Source: Alphaproteobacteria bacterium (GTDB lineage: Bacteria > Pseudomonadota > Alphaproteobacteria > UBA7985 > JAUIBT01). Taken from it: a stretch of DNA of 64,000 nucleotides. The first letter of the stretch is position 1; each line of letters begins with the position of its first letter. The stretch is taken from the NCBI GenBank assembly GCA_030428565.1, contig JAUIDR010000008.1, positions 1 to 64,000 on the forward strand, written 5' to 3'. The position numbers and the translations under genes are program-made. Of the stretch, positions 8,644 to 19,348 are shown piece by piece. The notes beneath the pieces are model-generated. The model searched no databases. It saw nothing but the letters and a program-made list of their open reading frames with translations, and had not been told where the DNA came from.

Positions 8644-10247
<1,604 letters not shown>

Positions 10248-10251
<4 letters not shown>

Positions 10252-11414
10252 GCGCCTTGGCCTTTCATCAATTCGCGGCCAATTAGCATGCGGCGGATTT
10301 CAGAGGTGCCCGCACCGATCTCCATAAGCTTGGCGTCGCGGAAGTAGCGGCTAACGGGGCTATCGTTCAGGAAGCCCGCACCGCCCATAGCCTGCACGGC
10401 TTGGTGAGCAACAACCATGGCTTCTTCGCTGGAATACAGCACGCAGGCCGCCGCGTCTTGGCGTGTAACCTCGCCGCGGTCGCAGGCCTTGGCCACTTCA
10501 TAGCAATAGGCGCGCGCCGAGTTCAGCTTGGTATAGATATCAGCAATCTTGCCCTGCATGAGCTGGAAATTGCCGATGGACTGGCCAAACTGCTTGCGCT
10601 CAACCATATAGGGCATGATCTCATCAAGGCAGGCGGCCATGATACCCAGGCCAATGCCTGACAGGACCACCCGCTCATAGTCCAGACCGGACATGAGAAC
10701 GCGCACGCCTTGGCCTTCCTTGCCCAAGATGTTCTCGAATGGCACCAGCACGTTATCGAAAACTAGTTCGGCGGTGTTGGAGCCGCGCATACCCAGCTTG
10801 TCCAAGTGCGGCGAGGCGTTGAAGCCCGGCATGGTCTTTTCGATGATGAAGGCGGTGATACCCTTGGGGCCCGCGTTCGGGTCGGTCTTGGCGTAGACCA
10901 CCAGTACGTCGGCGTCTGGACCATTGGTGATCCAAAACTTGTTGCCGTTTAGGCGATAGCCCTCGGCTTCCTTTTCGGCGCGAAGGCTCATGGCCACGAC
11001 ATCCGAGCCAGCCCCAACCTCGCTCATCGCCAAGGCACCGACATGCTCGCCGCTGACCAGCTTGGGCAGATAGCGCGCGCGCTGATCGTCGTTGCCATTG
11101 AGGCGAATTTGGTTGACGCAAAGATTGGCGTGCGCGCCGTAAGACAAGGAGACACTGGCAGACGCACGTGCGATTTCTTCGGTCGTTACCACATGCGCCA
11201 GGTAGCCCATGTCAGCACCGCCAAACTGCTCGGGTACGGTGATACCCAGCAGACCCAGATCGCCCATTTCGCGCCAAAGCTGGTTGGGGAAACGGTTGTT
11301 GCTGTCTGTCTCAGCGGCCAAGGGCTTGATGCGCTCTTGGGCAAAGCGGTGAACGGTCTCGCGCAGGGCGTTGACATCTTCGCCTAAGTCAAACGTCATG
11401 GAACCATGGAACAT
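10248..11414 (-). CDS. liuA: isovaleryl-CoA dehydrogenase
   Basis: A 388-residue FAD-dependent acyl-CoA dehydrogenase, first enzyme of the operon, oxidising isovaleryl-CoA to 3-methylcrotonyl-CoA and passing electrons to ETF. The flavin signature [13 protein letters not shown] and the [22 protein letters not shown] block are intact. The catalytic Glu is expected in [12 protein letters not shown], the position used by isovaleryl-CoA dehydrogenases, instead of the later site of medium-chain enzymes. The C-terminus has [33 protein letters not shown]. It starts two bases after the TetR gene, so regulator and enzymes are co-transcribed. Confidence 0.94.
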
Positions 11415-11416
11415 GG

Positions 11417-12163
11417 CTAGCTAGCCTCCTCGATTTTTGTATGGGGTGTATTGGTTTGGATTTCGGGCAGATCGCCCTGGCTATCCTCATCGCCAACCAG
11501 GCGCAGCGCCAAGCGGCTGTAGTGATCTTGGACCTTTTCGAAGGCCAGACGGCCGCCTTCTTGATACCAATTGGTAAGGCCAGACAGCATGGCGATGAGG
11601 GCCTTGGCGGTCAGCGCGGCATCACCGGCTTTCAGTTGCCCCGCAGCCTGCCCATCGGCCAATGTCTGCCGCAGTATGCCTTCGTACTCAGCGCGGGCGG
11701 CCACGATGGGCGCCAAGTTTGCGGGCTCCAAACTGCGCAGCTCCATGTAGGACAGAAAGACCTCTCGCGCGCGATGGCGGTGATAGCCGATATGGAAATG
11801 AACGAAGGCTTTAAAGCGCGTCAGGGGGCAATCACGCCCGGGGTCAGCCGCCTGCCAAGCCTGCAACAGGCCCTGCATGTGGCGGGTCTGGATGGCCATT
11901 AGTATCGCTTGCTTGGAAGCAAAGTGATTATAGAGCGCGCCCTGGCCCAATCCAACCTCGCCCGCAATTTGGCGCATGGAAACCGCGGCATAGCCTTGCG
12001 CGGCAAATAAGCTGGCCGCAGCTTCAAGGATACGCGCCGCGCTGCGTTCGCCTTTGGACGCGGTAGCTCCGGGCAGCGCCGCCGCCTTGCTGGCAGCCCT
12101 TTCGCCCGCTTGCTGTGCGCTGCCGGTCGTCGGTGATTTGAATGTGGCTTCCAGAGCGGACAT
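11417..12163 (-). CDS. TetR-family regulator of the leucine/isovalerate operon
   Basis: A 248-residue TetR-type repressor. The helix-turn-helix region [46 protein letters not shown] is textbook TetR_N. The rest is helical ligand-binding domain ending in an acidic tail. The track starts at ATG 12196, but an 18-bp inverted repeat covers that codon; I prefer ATG 12163, which leaves the operator just upstream. Neither start has a clear Shine-Dalgarno. As first gene of the liu unit it probably represses itself and the enzymes, with a branched acyl-CoA as inducer by analogy with LiuQ-type TetR regulators. The ligand is inferred. Confidence 0.85.
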   Translation of the reverse strand: MSALEATFKSPTTGSAQQAGERAASKAAALPGATASKGERSAARILEAAASLFAAQGYAAVSMRQIAGEVGLGQGALYNHFASKQAILMAIQTRHMQGLLQAWQAADPGRDCPLTRFKAFVHFHIGYHRHRAREVFLSYMELRSLEPANLAPIVAARAEYEGILRQTLADGQAAGQLKAGDAALTAKALIAMLSGLTNWYQEGGRLAFEKVQDHYSRLALRLVGDEDSQGDLPEIQTNTPHTKIEEAS

Positions 12164-12179
12164 GGTATCAAAGCCGAAA

Positions 12180-12197
12180 AATGAACGAACGTTCATT
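12180..12197. promoter_or_regulatory. probable TetR operator of the liu operon
   Basis: AATGAAC-GAAC-GTTCATT, a perfect 7-bp inverted repeat around four bases, lies directly in front of the tetR-liuABDEC unit and overlaps the alternative TetR start codon at 12196. The size and symmetry match TetR-family operators. Autorepression is the inferred role. Confidence 0.6.
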
Positions 12198-12528
12198 CTA
12201 AAATATCCAGAGAGGCGCTAAGAGTCAAGTGCCTAGGCGCACCGCCAGTCAGGGCCATGCGCGCACTCCTTGGCCACCCCCTGCCCCCCCTGGGCCACCC
12301 ATTTGGTCAATCTCCAGGGCCTTCGAATGTCCATCCCCTAAGCGAGCTACAGGAACGGCTTCAAGAACGGCTTCAAGAACGGCTTGGGGGGCCAGCTTCG
12401 GGGCCGCTCCTCGTCGCAAAAGGGGCAATGCCTGTTTGAAAGGTGGCCAAGAAGGTCGGCTTTCAACCAGACACTAGTCGACAGATTTGGCAGCCTGTCA
12501 CCTGCCCTACTTGTTGTGAGATCCCTCC
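12198..12528. other. intergenic region with short 12-bp repeats
   Basis: This 331-base divergent gap between the TetR gene and the acyl-CoA synthetase gene must hold both promoters. It contains GAACGGCTTCAA twice plus a third partial copy in tandem (12353-12386). I saw no convincing promoter box and no supportable gene. Confidence 0.5.
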
Positions 12529-14697
12529 ATGACCGCTGCTTCCTGTGACCAGCCCACACCCGCAACGCTCGCCCCTGATTCGGATCGTGCCCATGCCAGC
12601 GCTGCTGCGGATCTGTCGGCCCTATTCAAGCCCCGCTCCGTGGTGTTCGTCGGGGGCAGCAATCTGAAAGCGCCGCTCAAATACCATCGCGAGCAAGGTT
12701 TTGCGGGTGAGACCTGGATCATCAATCCCAAGTATGAAGCGCTGGGCGGCTATCCCTGCTTTGCCAGTGCTCGCGACCTGCCAGGCGCGCCGGATCTTGC
12801 CTTCGTCGCCATCAAACGCGAAGCGGCCATTCAGACTATCGGCGACCTGCGAGAGGCGCGATGCCGCGCCGTCATCTGCAACGCAGCGGGCTTTTCTGAG
12901 ATGGGGGCAGACGGTGCCGACCTGCAAGCGCAATTGCTGCAAGCGGCGGGCGACATGGCCTTGATCGGCCCCAACGCCATTGGAATCACCAACTTCCTGG
13001 ACCCCATGGCGGCCATGATGGATCATTTCGGCGCTGCAAACCCCAGTGAGGGCGTCGCCATCGTCAGTCAAGGCGGTGGTTTCCTGTGCGATATGGTGTT
13101 TTGCGACCGCGGTCTAGCCATCAGCCATTTGGTCGGTTGCGGCAACCAAGCCGCCACATCGGCGGCGGCCTGCACCGACTATTTGCTCGACGATCCTCGC
13201 GTGAAAGCCATAGGCCTGGCCTTTGAAGGCATGGCCGATATTGTCGGGCTGAGGCGCGCGGCGGCCAAAGCCCTGGCGCTGGGCAAGCCAATTGTTGCGA
13301 TCAAGTTCGCTAAGTCCCAGGTTGGCGCGGAAGCTTCGCGATCGCACACCGCCTCTATGGCGGGCCAAGATGCGGCTTGGGAAGCTTTGTTTCAAAGATT
13401 AGGTATTATTTCCACCAATTCCGAGAGCGAATTTATCGAAACGCTCAAGCTGCTGTCGAGCCCCAGCCGCCCAAAGGGTCGGCGCGTCCTGGTGGCCTCG
13501 GCTTCAGGGGTCATGGGCATCATGCTAGCCGACCATCTGGTCAAAGCGGGCTTTGAGCTTCCCCAGCCAGACGCCGAACGCGCCCAGCGCTTGCGCTCCC
13601 TCCTGCCCGGCATCGCGACGCCCTGCAATCCGCAAGATATCACCATGGCGGCTTGGAATGACCTCTCGCGCCAAACCGCCATCTACCGCGAGCTGCTGGG
13701 TCAGGGTTTTGATCTGGCCATTATGGGCCAAAACTACCCGCGCGAAGGCATGTGGGATATCGACGAATACACCGCTCAGGTCGAGGCTATGGGCGCGGCC
13801 TGTCGAGAGCTGGGCGTTGCAGGCGCGCAACTTGCCCCGCTGGTGGATTGCTTTCCAGCCGAAGCCCGCCAGCACACCCAAGAGCTCGGGCTTGCCGCCC
13901 TGCAGGGTCTGGAGGAGAGCATGCTTGCCCTGGCCCACGCCGTGCGTTGGCAAGAACAGTGCGAGGCCCTGATGCCGGATGCGCCGATGATAGCGAATGT
14001 CGCGGGGCCCCAAGCTTTGCATTGTGAAGTCGCTCATTTGGATGAAGCCGAAGCCAAAGCCATTCTGGCCGAAGCGGGCCTGCCCATTCCGCAGCATAGA
14101 ATTGCTGAACCTCAGGACGCCCCCACCGCTGCCAGCCAGCTTGGCTTTCCGGTCGCGCTCAAGGTGCTAGACGGGCGGCTGCTGCACAAGACCGAGTTAG
14201 GAGCAGTAGCGCTGAACCTGCGGAGCGAGGAAGAGGTACAGGCCGCAGTTGCGGACATGCGCGCCAGCCTAGCGACCAAGGCGCCACACATCGAAGTCAA
14301 ACGCGTACTAATCGAGGCAATGGCCCCTAAGCCGGTTGCTGAATTCATGGCCTCGATCAGCCACGACGAGGCGGTTGGTCCGGTCATGATGATCGCTGGC
14401 GGCGGCACCCAAGCCGAACTCTGGAACGATAGCCAAATGATCGCCGCCCCCTTCACGCGAGACGCCATAGAACAAGCCCTAGACCAACTCAAGACGACAC
14501 GCTTGTTGGATGGTTGGCGCGGTCAGCCCGCTGGCGATCGTGTTGCTTTGCTAGACGCGCTTGCAGCTCTGGGCCGCTGCGTAGACCAGCCCAACTTGCT
14601 TGAAATGGAAATCAACCCCATCATGGTCGCGACCGACGGCTTGCTGGCCGTCGATGCCGTCGCCAAAGTAAGCTGCGCAAACGCCAGCAACCGCTAG
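12529..14697 (+). CDS. NDP-forming acetate/acyl-CoA synthetase family protein
   Basis: A 722-residue single-chain acyl-CoA synthetase of the ADP- or GDP-forming type, which makes acyl-CoA from a carboxylic acid, CoA and NTP through a phospho-His intermediate. Domains in order: CoA-binding Rossmann (LFKPRSVVFVGGSN, about residues 27-120), succinyl-CoA-ligase-like middle domains with RSHTASMAGQDAAWEALFQRLG, whose His fits the phosphorylated residue, and a C-terminal ATP-grasp domain (about 500-715) with FPVALKVLDGRLLHKTELGAV and EINPIMV. It opens an operon with a CaiD-like hydratase and a thioesterase. The acyl substrate is unknown. Confidence 0.9.
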   Translation: MTAASCDQPTPATLAPDSDRAHASAAADLSALFKPRSVVFVGGSNLKAPLKYHREQGFAGETWIINPKYEALGGYPCFASARDLPGAPDLAFVAIKREAAIQTIGDLREARCRAVICNAAGFSEMGADGADLQAQLLQAAGDMALIGPNAIGITNFLDPMAAMMDHFGAANPSEGVAIVSQGGGFLCDMVFCDRGLAISHLVGCGNQAATSAAACTDYLLDDPRVKAIGLAFEGMADIVGLRRAAAKALALGKPIVAIKFAKSQVGAEASRSHTASMAGQDAAWEALFQRLGIISTNSESEFIETLKLLSSPSRPKGRRVLVASASGVMGIMLADHLVKAGFELPQPDAERAQRLRSLLPGIATPCNPQDITMAAWNDLSRQTAIYRELLGQGFDLAIMGQNYPREGMWDIDEYTAQVEAMGAACRELGVAGAQLAPLVDCFPAEARQHTQELGLAALQGLEESMLALAHAVRWQEQCEALMPDAPMIANVAGPQALHCEVAHLDEAEAKAILAEAGLPIPQHRIAEPQDAPTAASQLGFPVALKVLDGRLLHKTELGAVALNLRSEEEVQAAVADMRASLATKAPHIEVKRVLIEAMAPKPVAEFMASISHDEAVGPVMMIAGGGTQAELWNDSQMIAAPFTRDAIEQALDQLKTTRLLDGWRGQPAGDRVALLDALAALGRCVDQPNLLEMEINPIMVATDGLLAVDAVAKVSCANASNR

Positions 14698-14746
14698 ATT
14701 GGCCCAGCCCAACAGCCTTCCAATCCCCCCCAGCAAAGGGAAGCCC

Positions 14747-15550
14747 ATGACCGCAAAAACAAGCCAGGACAGCCCGGTTCGCCTCGCCGCCTTCGGACGC
14801 GTACTTGAGATCACGCTCGACCGCCCCAAGGCCAACGCTATTGATGCCGCTACCAGCAAGGCGTTGGGTGCTGCGTTCCAGCAATTGCAGAACGATGCCA
14901 GCTTGTCGGTGGGCATCATCACCGGCGGCGGCCCGCGCTTTTTTTCGGCCGGATGGGACTTGAAGGCGGCCGCAGAAGGCGAAGCCCCGGACGCCGACCA
15001 AGGTATTGGCGGTTTTGCCGGCTTGACCGAGTATTGGGGCCTGACCAAGCCGGTCATCGCGGCTGTGAACGGCCTGGCGCTGGGGGGCGGCTTTGAGTTG
15101 GCACTGGCCGCCGACATGATCCTTGCCAGCGAACAAGCTGAGTTTGCCCTAACCGAAGCCTCTATCGGCCTCATTGCTGACAGCGGTGGCGTCATACGCC
15201 TGCCACGCCGCCTGCCCCGTGCGGTGGCAATGGAAATGATCATGACCGCGCGCAGCATTACGCCGCAAGAACTAGAACGCTGGGGCATGGTCAACAAGGT
15301 GGTGCCTGCCGATCAGCTGATGCAGGAAGCCCACGCGCTGGCCGAGCGGGTCGCTGCCAACGCGCCGCTGTCGCTGCAAGCCATCAAGGAAATAGATCGT
15401 GCGACAGAGGGCATGAGCGAAGAACAAGCCTTCGCCACCATGCGCCAGTCAGACCTTCCCGCTTACCGCAAAGTCTACGACAGCCAAGATGCGACCGAAG
15501 GGCTGGCCGCGCTGGCCGAAAAGCGCGCGCCTAATTGGAAAGGTGAATAA
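14747..15550 (+). CDS. CaiD-like enoyl-CoA hydratase/isomerase family protein
   Basis: A 267-residue crotonase-superfamily enzyme resembling carnitinyl-CoA dehydratase (CaiD). Oxyanion-hole segments are GGGPRFFSAGWDLKAAAEGE and VNGLALGGGFELALAADM, and the acid/base region reads FALTEASIGLIADSGGVIRLPRRLP. The phrase SAGWDLKA and the tail DSQDATEGLAALAEKRAPNWKG are close to the CaiD pattern. ATG 14747 with AAAGGGAAG upstream is preferred to the TTG at 14699. It lies 49 bases after the acyl-CoA synthetase gene and two bases before the thioesterase gene. A carnitine or betaine substrate is an inference. Confidence 0.85.
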   Translation: MTAKTSQDSPVRLAAFGRVLEITLDRPKANAIDAATSKALGAAFQQLQNDASLSVGIITGGGPRFFSAGWDLKAAAEGEAPDADQGIGGFAGLTEYWGLTKPVIAAVNGLALGGGFELALAADMILASEQAEFALTEASIGLIADSGGVIRLPRRLPRAVAMEMIMTARSITPQELERWGMVNKVVPADQLMQEAHALAERVAANAPLSLQAIKEIDRATEGMSEEQAFATMRQSDLPAYRKVYDSQDATEGLAALAEKRAPNWKGE

Positions 15551-15552
15551 AC

Positions 15553-16074
15553 ATGAGCGAGACCCACGACGCGCCCCTTCCCTGGACCGGCCAAATCGAC
15601 ACGCCGTTGACGCTGTTTCGCACACAAGTTCGCCGCGAATGGCTGGATGAGTTCGACCACGTTAACACGGCGCACTACATCACGATCGGCGACCATGCCA
15701 ACTGGGCTTTCTGGAACTGGATCAACGCCCCAAAGGGACAGCCCGACCAACGCGACGGCCACGAATACGCGGTGGTCGCCAGCCAGGTCAGCTACCTAGA
15801 CGAATTGGCATTTGAAACGAATATTCACGTTGAAACCCAACTCCTGAGTTTTGATGCCAAGCGCTTCATCCTGTTTCACCGAATTTTCAAGTCTGACAGC
15901 AGCCGCTTGGCGGCGACGAACGAGGTCAAATTTCTGGGCTTCAATCTGGTTGAGCGCCGCGCAGAAGCCTTTCAACCGTTGGTCGCCGAGCGCCTGGCCG
16001 TAGTGGCACAGGCCCATGCGAGCCTTGAGCCACCTGCCCAAGCCGGACGCGGCATCGCCCTGTCGTCGCGCTGA
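15553..16074 (+). CDS. hotdog-fold acyl-CoA thioesterase
   Basis: A 173-residue hotdog-fold protein of the 4-hydroxybenzoyl-CoA thioesterase type. The signature segment is VRREWLDEFDHVNTAHYITIGDHA, where the Asp of DEFDHVN is the expected catalytic acid. Strands such as FETNIHVETQLLSFDAKRFILFHRIF follow. The pattern recalls betainyl-CoA thioesterases of carnitine catabolism. It starts two bases after the CaiD-like gene, so the operon could load, hydrate and release a CoA-bound acid. I cannot prove the substrate. The gene is convergent with the next minus-strand gene. Confidence 0.8.
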   Translation: MSETHDAPLPWTGQIDTPLTLFRTQVRREWLDEFDHVNTAHYITIGDHANWAFWNWINAPKGQPDQRDGHEYAVVASQVSYLDELAFETNIHVETQLLSFDAKRFILFHRIFKSDSSRLAATNEVKFLGFNLVERRAEAFQPLVAERLAVVAQAHASLEPPAQAGRGIALSSR

Positions 16075-16097
16075 AACCGCCGTCCCGCAGCCGTCAT

Positions 16098-16562
16098 TCA
16101 ACGATGCGCGGCGGGCACCCATGCTTGGGCCGCAGGATTGTCGCCTTGGTTCCAAAATCGGTTGGGGTTGTCTTCATCCAGGCCGCGAATATGCAAGCCA
16201 CGCAGACAAGGCGTGACTAGAATAACCGGCTCTTCGTAGGGGTGCGCATCATAGAGCGCCGCCATCACCGCCTCTAGAATAGTGGGGTCATCGGTTAAGA
16301 AAAAGCGCAATTCCCGGCAAACGACCGTAACCGCTTCGTCGGTTGCCGCATTGCGACCACCGCCCAGGGAGCGAAACTGCTGCTGCCCGCTGGCCGAAAA
16401 ATAGGCCACACGATCATAATCACCGTAGGCCAAAGGGGCCGCGACCAAAACGGCGTCAATCAAGGCCTGGGCGCTAACTTCGGGGGTCTGAACCGTGACC
16501 AAGAATCCCGTTTGGGTTTGAAATCGCGGGCTGTTGATTGTTGGAAATTGAGCGGATTGCAT
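16098..16562 (-). CDS. NIF3/CutA-like domain protein
   Basis: A 154-residue protein built around one ferredoxin-like domain. Its C-terminal half has VMAALYDAHPYEEPVILVTP, matching the HPYEEP motif found in the inserted domain of NIF3/YqfO proteins and in small CutA-like relatives. The middle reads DRVAYFSASGQQQFRSLGGGRNA, similar to the glycine-rich loop of that domain. The first 15 residues look disordered. It stands alone between the convergent thioesterase gene and the ArsR gene. A metal- or nucleotide-linked role is possible for the family, but no function is established. Confidence 0.65.
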   Translation of the reverse strand: MQSAQFPTINSPRFQTQTGFLVTVQTPEVSAQALIDAVLVAAPLAYGDYDRVAYFSASGQQQFRSLGGGRNAATDEAVTVVCRELRFFLTDDPTILEAVMAALYDAHPYEEPVILVTPCLRGLHIRGLDEDNPNRFWNQGDNPAAQAWVPAAHR

Positions 16563-16672
16563 GCTTCATAACCTTTGCTTGGAACTCGTCCCTAAGGCTA
16601 GCCCAAGACCTTGGCGTTTGCCCCTGCAAACGCTTCGCCCATGCCCGAATTAATAAGCGTGACACCGCCGGG

Positions 16673-17419
16673 CTAAGCTGCTGAAGGCACTCTCTTGCTT
16701 GGTGCATCGTCCCAGGCGGTAGGAGGCAACGTGAACACCTGTTCAAGCACTTGTGCGCCCTTATCTTCCAGACGCAGAGCGCGGCCCGTGTCGCAGCGAC
16801 TGAACCACCCGGCTTCAAGCCCGCGCGTCATGATGGCACGGCCAAAGGCCCCGGCCATGTGGGGGCGCCGTTCCGACCAATCCAAGCAGGCTTTTACGCT
16901 GACTACGCTAGCTTGGCTGCCGCGCCCCGCCGCCGGCAGCACTAACCCCAGCCGGTCGGCAAGGCCTGCCGCTGCGGGGCCCAGCGCAAAGCTGGTGCCT
17001 CGTGTCACCAGCACGCCTTGCTGAATCAAGGCATCCGCCATGCGCACCGCCAGCCGCCCCGCCAAATGATTGTAGCACGAACGCAGGATACGAGCATCGC
17101 CCGTTCGCGCAGAGCCAGCAGGCGCGCGGTAAAGGTGATCGCTGGGCGAGAGCTGGGCTAGCGTTTCCAGCGCCTCGGCGACCTGATCGCTTGCAAGGCA
17201 ATGATAGGCGCAACGACCGCTGCGCTGCACCGCCACCAAGCCGGCCGCGGCCAGTTTTTGTAAGTGCGCCGTCGCGGTCTGAGGTTCGACCCCTGCCAGA
17301 CTGGCCAGCTCCTTGTTGGTGTAGGCGCGACCGCTCATCAACTCGCAGAGCATTCGTGCGCGGCTGGAGTCGGCCAGAGCCGCGCCGATCTGGTCCATGC
17401 GGGGTTCAAAATTGCCCAC
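16673..17419 (-). CDS. ArsR-type winged-helix regulator
   Basis: A 248-residue regulator with an N-terminal ArsR-type winged helix: IGAALADSSRARMLCELMSGRAYTNKELASLAGVEPQTATAHLQKLAAAGLVAVQRSGRCAYHCLA. No clear metal-binding Cys pair is present there. The extra C-terminal half (about residues 100-248) contains a DWSERRPHMAGAFG segment and seems to be a ligand or partner domain; ArsR proteins of this layout exist in proteobacteria. The track start (17521) is rejected: GTG 17419 has AAGGAGGG five bases upstream. It is divergent from the FMN glutamate-synthase-like gene, which it may control. Signal unknown. Confidence 0.82.
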   Translation of the reverse strand: MGNFEPRMDQIGAALADSSRARMLCELMSGRAYTNKELASLAGVEPQTATAHLQKLAAAGLVAVQRSGRCAYHCLASDQVAEALETLAQLSPSDHLYRAPAGSARTGDARILRSCYNHLAGRLAVRMADALIQQGVLVTRGTSFALGPAAAGLADRLGLVLPAAGRGSQASVVSVKACLDWSERRPHMAGAFGRAIMTRGLEAGWFSRCDTGRALRLEDKGAQVLEQVFTLPPTAWDDAPSKRVPSAA

Positions 17420-17735
17420 TGCGCCCTCCTTGATAGCCTCAATCGCGCGATTATAGCGGCGAGCTGACGACATCAAAACACGGAAAACCAGACTTCGGTG
17501 GCGGGCGAAGCATGGGGACAACCAAGCCGTTCTGCCCGCCTTGGCCCTCCTCTAGCAAAGTTTTGACTCCCGCTCCGCCGCCACAGAACCTACACTTGGG
17601 CCAAATCGACGCCAATCGTCCTCGTGTGGTTCAACAGCCACCGCTCCCCAAGGAGGCAAGGGCAGCCCAGGGCAACCAGACCTGGTGCGAAAATAAGCGA
17701 GCGTCGAGGCAAAAACACAGCAAGGAAGAGACGCA
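17420..17735. other. divergent intergenic region
   Basis: This 316-base gap separates the ArsR gene from the FMN glutamate-synthase-like gene and should contain both promoters. It includes the strong Shine-Dalgarno AAGGAGGG of the ArsR gene (minus strand, 17424-17431) and a TTGACT at 17563, but no well-spaced -10 box. No gene is supportable. Confidence 0.4.
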
Positions 17736-19337
17736 ATGCTTCGTTATTCCACATTCGCAATCACCATCGCCTTGTTCGCCTTGGTGGCCCTGTTGCCCAT
17801 TAATTCTAATCTAAAGATCGTGATCTTGATCGTCTTGGGCGTGCTTGGCCTGGTGGGTCTGCGCGATCTATTTCAGCGCAAGCACGCGGTCCTGCGCAAC
17901 TATCCAATCTTGGGTCATATCCGCTATTTCTTTGAGAGTATTCGACCGGAAATCCGCCAATACCTGATTGAAGGCGACCAAGAAGAAGTTCCTTTTTCGC
18001 GTGATGCCCGGGCCATCGTCTACCAACGCGCGAAAAACGTCGAGGACAAGCGCGCCTTTGGCACAAAAATGGCGGTCTATTCTAGTGGCTATCAATGGCT
18101 GACGCACTCCATCCAGCCCAAGGCGATCAAGAACACCGATTTTCGCATTACCATCGGCGGGCCGGACTGCAAGCAACCCTACAACGCCTCGATCTATAAT
18201 ATCTCTGCCATGAGCTTTGGCGCCCTATCTGCCAATGCCATTTCTGCGCTCAATAAGGGAGCCAAGATCGGTGGATTTGCCCACGATACGGGCGAAGGTG
18301 GCATTAGCCGCTATCACAAGGCGGGAGGCGGCGACCTGATCTTTGAGATTGGCACTGGCTATTTTGGCTGCCGTGACCAGCAAGGCCGTTTTGATTCTGG
18401 CAAGCTGGCCGCCGTCGCGGCCATGGATCAGGTCAAAATGATCGAAATTAAACTGAGCCAAGGGGCAAAGCCCGGCCAAGGTGGTTTGCTGCCCGCCGCA
18501 AAAATTACTGAGGAAATTGCCGAAGCGCGCGGCATTCCGATGGGCAAGAACTGCCATTCACCAGCCAGCCACTCGGCTTTTGACACCCCGCTTGAAATGA
18601 TGGCCTTTATTGCCAAGCTGCGTGAGCTGGCGGGCGGCAAGCCCATCGGCTTTAAGCTTTGCATCGGCCACCGTCGCGAGTTCATGTGCATCGCGCGCGC
18701 CATGCTTGAGACCGGCATCACCCCCGATTTTATCGTTATCGACGGCAAAGAAGGCGGTACCGGCGCCGCACCGCTGGAGTTTGCGAACCACATGGGTATG
18801 CCGCTGGTCGAAGGCTTGACCTTTGCTCACAATACGCTGCGCGGCATCGGTCTGCGCGATAAGATCAGCATTGGCGCGTCCGGCAAGCTGATCCACGCAT
18901 TTGATATCGCACGATCGCTGGCTCTGGGGGCCGATTGGTGTAACTCGGCACGCGGCTTCATGTTCGCGATCGGCTGCATCCAGGCGCAGGCTTGCCACAC
19001 CAACCACTGCCCCACCGGCGTCGCGACCCAAGACCCCTGGCGCCAGATCGCGCTGGACCCCAGCGACAAGGCCCAGCGGGTGGCCAACTTCCACCGCAAC
19101 AGCCTGAAAGCTTTGGGCGATATGACCGGTGCGGCGGGGCTGGATCATCCGGGCAAGTTCTTGCCCCACCATCTGATGATGCGTGAAAAAGATCGCGACA
19201 TGGTGACGGGTCACGAGGTCTACCCCTATATGCCCGAAGGCTTCTTGTTGCGCGAAGACGATGAGCGTTTCGGCTATCTGAAACGCTGGCGGCGGGCGTC
19301 GTCAGCCAGCTTTGCGCCTTTCGACGATGGGATCTAG
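17736..19337 (+). CDS. membrane-anchored FMN-binding glutamate synthase family protein
   Basis: A 533-residue protein with two N-terminal transmembrane segments (about residues 5-23 and 27-44) followed by a glutamate-synthase-type FMN barrel. Family marks are FGALSANAISALNKGAKIGG, DTGEGGISRYHKAGGGDLIFEIGTGYFGC, KLSQGAKPGQGGLLPAAKI, DGKEGGTGAAPLEF, and the cysteine group AQACHTNHCPTGVATQ that binds a 3Fe-4S cluster in true GltB. It lacks the glutaminase domain, so it is not a complete glutamate synthase. AGGAAGA six bases before the ATG supports the start. Its reaction is not established; an FMN-dependent oxidoreductase on the membrane is what can be said. Confidence 0.88.
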   Translation: MLRYSTFAITIALFALVALLPINSNLKIVILIVLGVLGLVGLRDLFQRKHAVLRNYPILGHIRYFFESIRPEIRQYLIEGDQEEVPFSRDARAIVYQRAKNVEDKRAFGTKMAVYSSGYQWLTHSIQPKAIKNTDFRITIGGPDCKQPYNASIYNISAMSFGALSANAISALNKGAKIGGFAHDTGEGGISRYHKAGGGDLIFEIGTGYFGCRDQQGRFDSGKLAAVAAMDQVKMIEIKLSQGAKPGQGGLLPAAKITEEIAEARGIPMGKNCHSPASHSAFDTPLEMMAFIAKLRELAGGKPIGFKLCIGHRREFMCIARAMLETGITPDFIVIDGKEGGTGAAPLEFANHMGMPLVEGLTFAHNTLRGIGLRDKISIGASGKLIHAFDIARSLALGADWCNSARGFMFAIGCIQAQACHTNHCPTGVATQDPWRQIALDPSDKAQRVANFHRNSLKALGDMTGAAGLDHPGKFLPHHLMMREKDRDMVTGHEVYPYMPEGFLLREDDERFGYLKRWRRASSASFAPFDDGI

Positions 19338-19348
19338 GAGCGCCCGCG

